Below are positions 56,182 through 64,000 of a stretch of DNA of 64,000 bases, piece after piece. The stretch comes from Leptospira sp. (lineage in GTDB: Bacteria > Spirochaetota > Leptospiria > Leptospirales > Leptospiraceae). Below the pieces are notes generated by a model. The model saw only the letters and a program-made list of their open reading frames with translations. It ran no database searches and was not told where the DNA came from. Made by a program: the position numbers and the translations under genes. Every line of letters begins with the position of its first letter. The stretch's first letter is position 1. Location of the stretch: positions 1 through 64,000 of the forward strand of contig JACVCB010000009.1 in the NCBI GenBank assembly GCA_016742255.1, read 5' to 3'.

Positions 56182-57960
56182 ATGAAAGCCAATCAATTAT
56201 TAAAGAATATTGTCCTCGCAGAATTAGAATCTGCAGTTAAGTCTTATATACAAAAACTGAACGCAGATATCCCATTTGAAGATTTTAAAATTCGAATCGA
56301 ATATTCAAGGGACGAGAAGTTTGGAGATTACTCCTCTCCCTTTGCTTTAGAAAATAAAAATCTCTTAAAATTGAATCCAAAGGATATTGCCGAAGGAGTT
56401 CTAGCCGAAATCAAAAATGATTCCCTTTTTGATTTTGTTTCGTTTTCTCCGCCTGGTTTTATCAATTTTAGAATTCGTCCTTCGTATTTAATTGGATATG
56501 TTGCAAAAGTCATGTCACCTGCTGTTTCCTTTGCAAAAACAGATGATTCGGAAACTATATTATTAGAATTTGTTTCTGCTAACCCAACGGGTCCCATGAA
56601 TATTGTATCGGCTCGTTCTGCTGCATATGGTGATGCATTGGCAAACTTATTATTGAGTTTGGGCCATACCGTCAAACGAGAGTTTTATGTAAATGATTAT
56701 GGAAACCAAGTGTATTTACTTGGGGTTGCTGTTTTACTTCGAATTTTTGAATGTAAGGGTGATCATATCACCTTCCAAGAGGAAGAATCTGATGAATCTA
56801 TATTTTCCCTTATAGAAAAACGTATGTTACCCAAAGAAAGTTACCGAGGGGAGTACATTAAAGACATTGCCAATGAATTACTTAATGACTCAGATCATTC
56901 AAAACAAGTAGGGGATTGGATCCAAAACAAAAATTGGGAAAATTGTATTCAATTTTTATCCAAGTATGCTGTTGATTATAACCTCAGCCGACAGAAAGAA
57001 GACTTAAATTTATTTGGTGTTCAATTTGATAAGTTTTACAGTGAAAGGAGCTTACACGAATCAGGTGAAGTGGAAAATGTTCCATCGTTATTGAAAAAAG
57101 AAGATGTCACGACAATCGATGGAAAACTTCATTTTTTATCAACCCATTATGGTGATGACAAAGACCGTGTGATTCGTAGGGAAGATGGAAGGCCAACTTA
57201 CCTTATGGCTGATATTGCATATCATTTTGATAAATACAAAAGAGGATTTACCAAACTCATTGATATATGGGGACCTGATCATTATGGTTACATTGCTCGA
57301 TTGAAAGGGGCAGTGGAATCTTTCGGGAAACCAAAAGAAAGTTTTATGGTTCTCATCGCTCAACAAGTGAATCTGATCGAAAACAAAGAAAAGGTTAAAA
57401 TGAGCAAACGGTTGGGAATTTTCCAAACGATGCGGGATTTGTTAACCTATCTAGGTAAAAATGGAAAGGATGTGGGCCGTTATTTTTTCCTAATGAGAAG
57501 TTCGGATGCACCACTCGATTTTGATTTGGATTTAGCCAAAGATGAATCAGATAAAAATCCTGTATTTTATATCCAATATGCACATGCAAGAGTTTGTTCC
57601 ATCTTCCGTGAATTACAAATGAATATTACGGAATGGAAATTTCCTTCTGAATTAAAAGTGCAACAATTCCAACAAGAGGAACGAGTTAGACTTCTTTTTT
57701 GGGTATCTCGTTTCCAGGAAGAAGTGTATGATACTGCAACTCATCTGGAACCGCATCGTTTAACAAACTATCTCCAATCACTGAGTAAGGCATTTACCAA
57801 ATTTTATTCTCATAAAGATAACCGTATTAAAGAGAAAGTAGGTGAGGAAAGGGAACAATTATTGTTACTGATCTATGTTACGAAATTGGCAATTGCTTCT
57901 GGTTTAGAACTTCTTGGAATTTCTTCCCCTGAAAAAATGTCGAAAGAAGTAGAAGGATGA
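56182..57960 (+). CDS. argS: Arginyl-tRNA synthetase with an altered HIGH motif
   Basis: A 592-residue class I synthetase. The N-terminal Add1 domain, the core and the anticodon-binding end are present. The first signature normally reads like ANPTGPLHIGHGR, but here it is ANPTGPMNIVSARSAAYGDA, so both histidines are gone. The downstream FYVNDYGNQVYLLG and the KMSKR loop (VKMSKRLGIFQTM) are intact, as is LIDIWGPDHYGYIARLKGA. No second argS is in the window. The gene overlaps cinA by four bases. Confidence 0.93.
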   Translation: MKANQLLKNIVLAELESAVKSYIQKLNADIPFEDFKIRIEYSRDEKFGDYSSPFALENKNLLKLNPKDIAEGVLAEIKNDSLFDFVSFSPPGFINFRIRPSYLIGYVAKVMSPAVSFAKTDDSETILLEFVSANPTGPMNIVSARSAAYGDALANLLLSLGHTVKREFYVNDYGNQVYLLGVAVLLRIFECKGDHITFQEEESDESIFSLIEKRMLPKESYRGEYIKDIANELLNDSDHSKQVGDWIQNKNWENCIQFLSKYAVDYNLSRQKEDLNLFGVQFDKFYSERSLHESGEVENVPSLLKKEDVTTIDGKLHFLSTHYGDDKDRVIRREDGRPTYLMADIAYHFDKYKRGFTKLIDIWGPDHYGYIARLKGAVESFGKPKESFMVLIAQQVNLIENKEKVKMSKRLGIFQTMRDLLTYLGKNGKDVGRYFFLMRSSDAPLDFDLDLAKDESDKNPVFYIQYAHARVCSIFRELQMNITEWKFPSELKVQQFQQEERVRLLFWVSRFQEEVYDTATHLEPHRLTNYLQSLSKAFTKFYSHKDNRIKEKVGEEREQLLLLIYVTKLAIASGLELLGISSPEKMSKEVEG

Positions 57961-59213
57961 TGTCACCATTTATTGTTATCCTATCCACTGGATCGGAATT
58001 AACCGCAGGTCGTAGTCTGGATACCAATTCTGGTTGGATTGCGAATCAATTGTTTGAACTTGGTTGGAAGGTAAAAAAGTTCATCACTTTGCCTGATGAT
58101 CCAAATTTGATTCTTTCGGAATTACAATCACTACAAACTCTCGCAAAAGAAAAACCAGTGCTTGCTATCATGACAGGTGGGCTTGGACCAACGGAAGATG
58201 ATTATACTTTGGAGACAGTTTTAAAATTAACTGGAAAAACATCCTATTCTGTTGAAAAAGCGAAACTTCGTCTCACCAAAATTTATGAATCAAGAGGAAA
58301 GGAATATAAAGATATCCTTCCTAATGTGTTTCGCCAAACATTTGTTCCTGAAGGATGTAAAACTTTAGACAACGCAGTCGGCATTGCCGTAGGATTTGTG
58401 GAATCTATTGGAGAAAATTCCTATTTGGTATGTATGCCAGGAGTTCCATCCGAGATGACTGAAATGTTTAGACGTAGGTTAGTTCCTGAACTGAAAAAAC
58501 TTTACCCTCGGGAAAACTTACTACAAAAAACAAAATGGTTGTGGAACATTGGCGAATCATTATTCCAAAATGATTTTATCGAACCCAATAGGGATGAATT
58601 TTTTAAGGAAGCGGAATGGGGAGTTACTGCGAATCGTGGTTATATTAAATGCATATTCCAATCTACAAATCAAGATTTACTAGATCAAATCACCAATCGG
58701 TTGGAAACTCAATATCCAAAAATCATTTCAGACGATGTGTTTAGTATCGTACACGAAGGTTTGTTAAGTGAAAAATTGACCATCTCGGTTGTAGAAAGTT
58801 GTACTGGTGGATTACTTGGTAAAAAATTGACAGAACAACCTGGTTCCAGTGCTTACTTTATGGGTGGTTTTTTAACGTATTCGAATGAGATGAAATCCAA
58901 TTTACTTGGGATTCCTATCGAGACAATTAACACATATGGTGCCGTAAGTGAAGAAGTGGCAAAAGCGATGGTGGAAGGACTATGCCAAAAAACAGGAACA
59001 CATTATGGAGTATCCATCACGGGGATTGCAGGGCCGGACGGTGGAAGTGAAGGAAAACCTGTAGGCACAGTTTGTATTGGAATCAAAGAACCTAATGGTG
59101 AGATCGCTATCCACAGGTATGTGTTTCCTGGGAATAGGGAAGCAATCCGTGAGAATGCAAGTAATACTGCAATATTTTTGATTTACCAATCTTTAAAAAG
59201 TAAGGTTATATAA
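57957..59213 (+). CDS. cinA: CinA-family protein (MoaB-like plus nicotinamide-nucleotide amidase)
   Basis: A 418-residue two-domain protein. The N-terminal MoaB-like domain has SGWIANQLFELGWKVKKFI and MTGGLGPTEDDYTLETVLKL, then MPGVPSEMTEMF. The C-terminal amidase (PncC) has SVVESCTGGLLGKKLTEQPG, SAYFMGGFLTYSNEMKSNLL and SITGIAGPDGGSEGKPVGTV. It removes ammonia from NMN or clears damaged nucleotides. ATG 57957 overlaps the argS stop; an ATG three bases on is also possible. Confidence 0.93.
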   Translation: MMSPFIVILSTGSELTAGRSLDTNSGWIANQLFELGWKVKKFITLPDDPNLILSELQSLQTLAKEKPVLAIMTGGLGPTEDDYTLETVLKLTGKTSYSVEKAKLRLTKIYESRGKEYKDILPNVFRQTFVPEGCKTLDNAVGIAVGFVESIGENSYLVCMPGVPSEMTEMFRRRLVPELKKLYPRENLLQKTKWLWNIGESLFQNDFIEPNRDEFFKEAEWGVTANRGYIKCIFQSTNQDLLDQITNRLETQYPKIISDDVFSIVHEGLLSEKLTISVVESCTGGLLGKKLTEQPGSSAYFMGGFLTYSNEMKSNLLGIPIETINTYGAVSEEVAKAMVEGLCQKTGTHYGVSITGIAGPDGGSEGKPVGTVCIGIKEPNGEIAIHRYVFPGNREAIRENASNTAIFLIYQSLKSKVI

Positions 59214-59216
59214 TTT

Positions 59217-60284
59217 ATGCTTCAAAACATATTCTATTCCATCGGTTTTTTTCTATTGTTCTATTTTAGTTGGGATGTGGATTTAAATTTTGTTCCGAGT
59301 ATTCGTGAAACTTGGATTTGGAATTTGGAAGGTAAATTTGGTACCAATCCTCCTAAACTTGGTGAGGATCCAATCAAAACAATCAATGGTTATAAATACA
59401 ATAGACAGTTTTATTCCTTTAAAACGAATTCCCGACCAGAGATTGATCCTAAATACCTAATCGATTTTCCACTTTTAGGAAATGGGTATTTGTTGTATGA
59501 AAAAATTGGAGATGAGGTTAATTTTTTCTCAGATAGTAGTGAATTGTTTTGGAAAAAACCGATTAATTCATACCCACGTAGTGGTTATTTTGCATCACCA
59601 GTTTTGTATTTATCAGGAGATAATAACACAGTATTTTTACTTGATGAAAGTGGGAATAGAATCGGTAAACAGGAGTTAAATGGTAGGTTTCTGACTGATT
59701 ACCAGTTTGATATAAAAAACAAAGGTTGTGTTGTATTATTTTCAGGTGGGGAAATTTACAGATTGGATGAAAAGGCCAATTTAAAATATGGATTTGATTT
59801 ATCCAAAGAGAAAGAAAATTCGTTTTTTAAATCATTGTCGATCTCACCCGATGGCAGATTTGTCTCGGTTCATTTTTCCGTGAATGATAAAGATTGGATC
59901 CTAATCTTAGATGAAAAAGGTAAAGTTGTAGAAGAATTTCCATTGGCCAAATTTTACCCACATCAATTGTATTTGGCTACAAGTAACGAAGGGAATCTAT
60001 TTTTGCAAACTCCTGACTCATTGCAGTTTTATGAAGATGGGAAATTGGTTTGGGAAAAAATCAAAACAAAACAAGTGGGTGTTTACCAATCCATTTTTGC
60101 CAGTGATCAATTTGTTGTGGCGGCTGTGGATTCAGAACTTCAGTTTTATACTCCTAAAGGGTATTTGATTCGCAAAAAAAGAATTTCCCCATCTGAATTT
60201 CCAGTTCGATTTTTCCCAGGAAAAGCAGAATCCGTTTTTTATATGGAAACAAAAACGGATTTAGTACAGATTCAAATCTTATGA
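59217..60284 (+). CDS. Hypothetical membrane-anchored propeller-like protein
   Basis: A 355-residue protein with a signal or anchor (IFYSIGFFLLFYFSWDVD). The rest has repeated beta units, such as NTVFLLDESGNRIGKQELNG, DWILILDEKGKVVEEFPLAK and LQFYTPKGYLIRKKRISPSE, like PQQ or WD-type blades. The function is unknown. It is three bases after cinA and converges on the response-regulator gene with seven bases between. Confidence 0.7.
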   Translation: MLQNIFYSIGFFLLFYFSWDVDLNFVPSIRETWIWNLEGKFGTNPPKLGEDPIKTINGYKYNRQFYSFKTNSRPEIDPKYLIDFPLLGNGYLLYEKIGDEVNFFSDSSELFWKKPINSYPRSGYFASPVLYLSGDNNTVFLLDESGNRIGKQELNGRFLTDYQFDIKNKGCVVLFSGGEIYRLDEKANLKYGFDLSKEKENSFFKSLSISPDGRFVSVHFSVNDKDWILILDEKGKVVEEFPLAKFYPHQLYLATSNEGNLFLQTPDSLQFYEDGKLVWEKIKTKQVGVYQSIFASDQFVVAAVDSELQFYTPKGYLIRKKRISPSEFPVRFFPGKAESVFYMETKTDLVQIQIL

Positions 60285-60291
60285 TCTTTTT

Positions 60292-61284
60292 TTACACTTC
60301 GTAAATGGATAAAGACTTAAAACCAGTTCTACCTTCTCGGTTGATCATGGCAATGGTTTCTGTACAAACACCTGGTTTGATATTAAAGATCAATTGGTCG
60401 GAAATTTCGCGACAGATATAAAGTCCTCTTCCATGACTGTCTTCTAAACCTTTTGGAAATCCAGTGGTTTCATCAATACTGATATGACGATCCAAACGAT
60501 GTAAAATTTCTTCCTTACGTAGGGATCCAAATTGGTCTCGAACCACTATAAAAATCGTACTCTCTGTAGAACCATACCCAATTAAAAAATAATCATCTGG
60601 CATGAGTTGGATATTATCAAGTGGAACTACCATGTCATGGCTAGGAATTTCAAATTGGTATTTGTACTCTCCTTCGTTTGTACGAGGAGCACGGATCATC
60701 GCATTGGAAGTTAGTTCTTCTAACACCTGTTGAATCGCTTTAGGAGCTCCCAATTGGATTAAATTTTTGGAAATTTTACCACAAAGGATTGACCTGTCTT
60801 GGTCAGATTTAATTTGTTTGTATACAATTCCATTATTAGGAGCTTCTTCAAATTCACTATTGATGTTTTGGTCTAATACTTGGAAATCTTTTGCAAAATA
60901 CTTTTCAATTCCAAAGATATCGTTTGATAATAATTTTTCTACCATCACTTCAATCAGATGGATATCCAAAAAACTATACTTGGGTATGATGTTCCAAATT
61001 TGAAGGTCTTTTGCATATTTTATGTATTCATTGATATTGTATGCGGTCATCAATGCATACTGAACACTCGGAAACTCTTTTTGGATGAGTTTTACAAGGT
61101 CAATACCTGATTTACCGGGTAATCGAATGTCAGTAATGGTTAGGTCAATTTTTTCATTTGATAAATACCAAACTGCTTCTTCAAAATGTTCTGCACCAAA
61201 AACATTAAATTTTGCACTTAATAAATCCATGATGGCTTCACGAATTGAATGGATATCTTCAACGATAAGAATGGATTGTTTCAT
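60292..61284 (-). CDS. Response regulator fused to an anti-sigma-like HATPase domain
   Basis: A 330-residue protein. Residues 1-120 are a receiver: acidic [11 protein letters not shown], phosphoacceptor Asp52 in [12 protein letters not shown], and YALMTAYN. The C-terminal half is a GHKL ATPase of the RsbW-like type: [17 protein letters not shown] (N box), [18 protein letters not shown], and [19 protein letters not shown]. No His-phosphoacceptor domain lies between. It is coupled to the upstream histidine kinase (ATGA overlap), which probably phosphorylates it. The ATPase may act as a kinase on an anti-anti-sigma protein. Confidence 0.85.
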   Translation of the reverse strand: MKQSILIVEDIHSIREAIMDLLSAKFNVFGAEHFEEAVWYLSNEKIDLTITDIRLPGKSGIDLVKLIQKEFPSVQYALMTAYNINEYIKYAKDLQIWNIIPKYSFLDIHLIEVMVEKLLSNDIFGIEKYFAKDFQVLDQNINSEFEEAPNNGIVYKQIKSDQDRSILCGKISKNLIQLGAPKAIQQVLEELTSNAMIRAPRTNEGEYKYQFEIPSHDMVVPLDNIQLMPDDYFLIGYGSTESTIFIVVRDQFGSLRKEEILHRLDRHISIDETTGFPKGLEDSHGRGLYICREISDQLIFNIKPGVCTETIAMINREGRTGFKSLSIYEV

Positions 61285-62435
61285 GAACTTGGCTCCGTGA
61301 TGTCATTAGTGAGCGGAAAAGAGATCGTAAATCTTGTTTTTTGTTCCACTGATTTAACTGAGATATTGCCATCATGTTCTTTTACAATGGAATGACAGAT
61401 GGAAAGTCCAAGCCCAGTACCAGTTCCCGATTTATTACTCGTGAAAAAAGGATCGAAGATCTTTTGGATGATCGCATCAGGAATTCCTCCTGCATTGTCT
61501 TCCACGATGATGTGGAGCCAATTTTTGGTTTTGCGAATTTCAATTGCGATTTCGCCAGGCCTATAATCAAACGCCTGAAGTGAATTTCGAAACAAATTCA
61601 TAAATAATCTTTCCATCTTTCCTGGATGGAAAGGGAATTGGTATTCGTGATCACATGTGATACGCCAGTTGATATTTTTACTTAGATGTGGATAAAGCCG
61701 AATGACAGTTTCTTTTGCGCGGTTAATTGTTTCAACGATATCACCTAAAGTGACTTTGACCTTATCTGTTTTTGCAAAGGAAATAATATCTGATACGATG
61801 ATTGCTGCACGAGAGATATCGTTTCGAATCATATCCAATCTTTTTTCAATTTGTTCTGGCGGTTGGTTTTGCCAGTTTGCTTTTAAATTTTGTAATGTAA
61901 GACTAATTCCAGTTAAAGGGTTATTCAATTCGTGAGCAATTCCCGAAATTAAGATTCCTAAAGATGCAAGGTTACGCATTCGGAAAGATTCTTCTTCTTT
62001 GTCTCTTTGTTTGGTAACATCCGATATTTTTTCCACCATCCAAAACAAATCTTCTTGTTTCGGGTAGGGGTAAAATTCCAAAAGTAGTGTTTGTTTTTTG
62101 TCTTCAGAACGAAAAAAAATTTCTCTGGTGATGGGAGTAGACGAAGTATGGTTTTTGTCTTTTGATTTTACATTTATTTTGGGGCAATAGGGACAAACAT
62201 CTGTTCGTTGGTATAATACTTCGTAACATTTTTTGTCTAACAACTCGTCATATTTATTGTTCTTTGCAAACAAAATGGTCGCAAGATTGGCTCTTTGGAT
62301 ATTGAAGTCCGAATCAATAAGAACGAGTGGGTCTTGTACAACATCATAAATGGCTTCCAATTCTCGGGCTTTTTCTGCCACTTTTTCAATGTTTTCCATC
62401 GATTGAGAATCACCATTGTTTCTGTTTTCTGACAA
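61281..62435 (-). CDS. PAS-domain sensor histidine kinase
   Basis: A 384-residue cytoplasmic kinase. The PAS domain (residues about 25-145) has Cys70, Cys81 and Cys84 ([19 protein letters not shown]), possibly a redox or metal site. The H-box His168 is in [20 protein letters not shown], then the N box ([14 protein letters not shown]), G1 ([10 protein letters not shown]) and G2 ([20 protein letters not shown]). It pairs with the next gene. There are no membrane segments, so the signal is internal. Confidence 0.9.
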   Translation of the reverse strand: MSENRNNGDSQSMENIEKVAEKARELEAIYDVVQDPLVLIDSDFNIQRANLATILFAKNNKYDELLDKKCYEVLYQRTDVCPYCPKINVKSKDKNHTSSTPITREIFFRSEDKKQTLLLEFYPYPKQEDLFWMVEKISDVTKQRDKEEESFRMRNLASLGILISGIAHELNNPLTGISLTLQNLKANWQNQPPEQIEKRLDMIRNDISRAAIIVSDIISFAKTDKVKVTLGDIVETINRAKETVIRLYPHLSKNINWRITCDHEYQFPFHPGKMERLFMNLFRNSLQAFDYRPGEIAIEIRKTKNWLHIIVEDNAGGIPDAIIQKIFDPFFTSNKSGTGTGLGLSICHSIVKEHDGNISVKSVEQKTRFTISFPLTNDITEPSS

Positions 62436-62436
62436 A

Positions 62437-63105
62437 TTAATATCCCAATGATTGGTTTAGTTGTTTGAACATTTTCTTTTGGCTTTGGTTTCCGTTTGTT
62501 TTCTGGAGTGCACTAATCGAGATGAGTTGGCTATGGAAATCTAATAAAAATTTTATATAAAAATCTTTTTTGAAATCATTCCTTTCTTGTTTAATGGAAT
62601 CATTTCTGAGAGAGTAAAGTGGGAAACTTTCTGATCCATCAAGACCTGAAAATTGGATGACCATATCATTCACCGATTCATCGAGTGGGGTAGAATCAGT
62701 GATTTTAGTTCTCGTTTTTTGTTCGATTTCTGTATCTTCTGAGGTGATTTGGATTTCTACTTTGGATAGAACGGATCCATTAAATTCAAGTAGGATTGAT
62801 TTTTCTTCAGAATGTTTGATACGGTTTTTATTCTGAGGGTCTGGATCTACTTTGAATTTACGGATTCTTATGCCTGTTCGGTTTGGATAAGATCCAATGA
62901 ATTGGATCGTGGTATTGGCTGGTAAAGACGAAAGTTGTTCGTAAGACAAAAGTTCCCTGGCCTTGGCGATGTCTCGGTAAAGGCTAAGGATTTCCTTGTC
63001 TAATCGGTTTTCTTTTTCGGTAATGTCGACCTCAGCGAAGAGACCGACACTCAGTAAAAAAAGACTAAGGAGTGCTAGGTGCCGGAACTTCGGGAGTTGT
63101 TCCAT
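62437..63105 (-). CDS. Hypothetical secreted protein
   Basis: A 222-residue protein with a signal peptide ([20 protein letters not shown]). A coiled helix ([19 protein letters not shown]) leads to a beta-rich part with the charged strand [20 protein letters not shown]. No family is recognised. The start lies 41 bases inside secG in another frame. It ends one base before the histidine kinase gene, so they may be linked. Confidence 0.68.
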   Translation of the reverse strand: MEQLPKFRHLALLSLFLLSVGLFAEVDITEKENRLDKEILSLYRDIAKARELLSYEQLSSLPANTTIQFIGSYPNRTGIRIRKFKVDPDPQNKNRIKHSEEKSILLEFNGSVLSKVEIQITSEDTEIEQKTRTKITDSTPLDESVNDMVIQFSGLDGSESFPLYSLRNDSIKQERNDFKKDFYIKFLLDFHSQLISISALQKTNGNQSQKKMFKQLNQSLGY

Positions 63106-63397
63106 CAGTTTCTACCGGAGTTTCTAAACTTGGTTCCACATCTGGTACCAATACTTCATCTTTCTTTGCAAAAACAAAGGAAAGAGCAAGTGATAAAACA
63201 ATAAACAAAATTGCCGCAACTCTTGTTGTTTTTGTCATCACGTCAGCTGTTGAAGCTCCAAACACGGATTGGCTAGCGGTAGATCCACCAAGCATTCCCG
63301 CGCTTCCACCTTTTCCCGTCTGGATCATCACAAGAAGGATGAGGAAAAGTGAAAGTAGAACAAATAGAGTGAGAATGGTTCCTGCAAAAAATCCCAT
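63065..63397 (-). CDS. secG: Preprotein translocase subunit SecG
   Basis: A 110-residue protein with two membrane segments: [20 protein letters not shown] and [18 protein letters not shown]. The linking loop holds the family mark [22 protein letters not shown]-terminal tail rich in Pro, Glu and Thr ([16 protein letters not shown]) is longer than usual. SecG aids protein export with SecYE. tpiA-secG order is common. Confidence 0.92.
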   Translation of the reverse strand: MGFFAGTILTLFVLLSLFLILLVMIQTGKGGSAGMLGGSTASQSVFGASTADVMTKTTRVAAILFIVLSLALSFVFAKKDEVLVPDVEPSLETPVETDGTTPEVPAPSTP

Positions 63398-63406
63398 ATA
63401 ATTTCC

Positions 63407-64000
63407 TTATTTTAAAAGTCCTAAAAATGATTCTAATTTTTGACTGGCTCCACCCACGAGGCCACCGTCAATGTTTGGTTTGGCGAGAAGTTCTTTGATG
63501 TTGTCTGGTTTCACAGATCCACCATAGAGAATTTGTATGTTTTCAGCTACGTAGTCTGCACCCACAAAGAGTTTGCCAATTTCTTTTCGTATGAACGCAT
63601 GAGCTTCTTCTGCTTCCGCAGGAGTTGCCACTTTTCCAGTTCCAATCGCCCAAACAGGTTCGTATGCAATGACAAGATTGGAAAAGAGGTCACTTGTAAT
63701 GTCTTTGAGACCTTTTTTGATTTGGTCTTCTAACACAGAGAAGGTTTGGCCTTTTTCTCTTTCCGCCCAAGTTTCACCCACACAATACACAACACGAAGT
63801 CCTGCTTTTAAAAAGTAGGCAATCTTTGCATTGTCAAACTCTGATGTTTCTCCGAGGAATTGTCTTCTTTCGGAATGGCCCACAAGGACAGTTTTGATCC
63901 CGAGTTCTGCGAGTTGCACGGGAGATATTTCTCCCGTCATTGCCGTGAGCCCAGATTGGTATGCATTTTGTGCCCCAACGATGAGTTTGGATCCACTTGC
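63407..64000 (-). CDS. tpiA: Triosephosphate isomerase (5' end cut off by window edge)
   Basis: The frame is open to the last base, so the N-terminal part (about 50-60 residues) is outside. Seen parts: [20 protein letters not shown], the catalytic His in [11 protein letters not shown], catalytic Glu in [17 protein letters not shown], and phosphate-binding ends [10 protein letters not shown] and DGGLVGGAS. It interconverts DHAP and glyceraldehyde 3-phosphate. Nine bases separate it from secG. Confidence 0.96.
   Translation of the reverse strand, partial: ASGSKLIVGAQNAYQSGLTAMTGEISPVQLAELGIKTVLVGHSERRQFLGETSEFDNAKIAYFLKAGLRVVYCVGETWAEREKGQTFSVLEDQIKKGLKDITSDLFSNLVIAYEPVWAIGTGKVATPAEAEEAHAFIRKEIGKLFVGADYVAENIQILYGGSVKPDNIKELLAKPNIDGGLVGGASQKLESFLGLLK

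Overview
The window looks like a piece of a Leptospira chromosome. The base composition is moderately AT-rich, many genes start with TTG, and there are many spirochaete-style lipoprotein signals and TPR proteins. Two flaB flagellin core genes stand side by side. Gene content and codon use fit the saprophytic L. biflexa-like group better than the pathogens, but that placement is inference. I saw no rRNA, tRNA, CRISPR array, insertion sequence or prophage. Gene density is high, and most neighbours overlap or nearly touch.

Layout. 1-7.4 kb: 3' part of mutL, an ECF sigma factor with a probable membrane anti-sigma partner, a short hibernation factor (hpf), a DUF4912 protein coupled to a GH57 branching enzyme, and a small SET-domain protein. 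7.5-15 kb: ribH and nusB, a large TPR protein, a methyltransferase, a DEAD-box helicase with a His/Lys/Arg-rich tail, and a cell-wall amidase. 15-18.6 kb: two flagellin genes with structured leaders, then a chemotaxis-type signalling protein. 18.7-30 kb: a TPR protein, a propeller lipoprotein, a frame-disrupted DUF5683-like gene, a membrane adenylate cyclase, an alpha/beta hydrolase with a DoxX protein, a DedA/ATP-grasp fusion, a KefF/KefC pair, a cyclophilin and a rhodanese. 30-36 kb: envelope lipoproteins (FlgT-like, NamZ-like), a DUF2797 protein, an RluA-type pseudouridine synthase and ychF.

36-46 kb holds the most unusual block. A minus-strand run of six genes encodes a membrane helical-repeat protein, a NifS-like enzyme, a membrane-anchored CHAT caspase-like protease, a secreted protein, an ECF sigma factor and a small soluble protein. 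A plus-strand envelope operon (TPR protein, lipoprotein, CapA-like enzyme) diverges from the same start region. The layout suggests a protease-controlled sigma-factor signalling system.

46-64 kb is mostly housekeeping: rpsF-ssb-rpsR-rplI-dnaB-aspS, phoH-pgpH-ybeY-recO, argS and cinA on the plus strand. On the minus strand is tpiA-secG followed by a secreted protein and a histidine kinase/response-regulator pair.

Main leads: (1) both flagellin leaders carry two hairpins that display GGA in the loop, one at the Shine-Dalgarno sequence, the layout expected for CsrA control; (2) the CHAT/ECF operon; (3) a DUF5683-like gene whose two halves join exactly at an in-phase A AAA AAC slippery heptamer; (4) a DedA-ATP-grasp fusion; (5) an arginyl-tRNA synthetase without the HIGH histidines.
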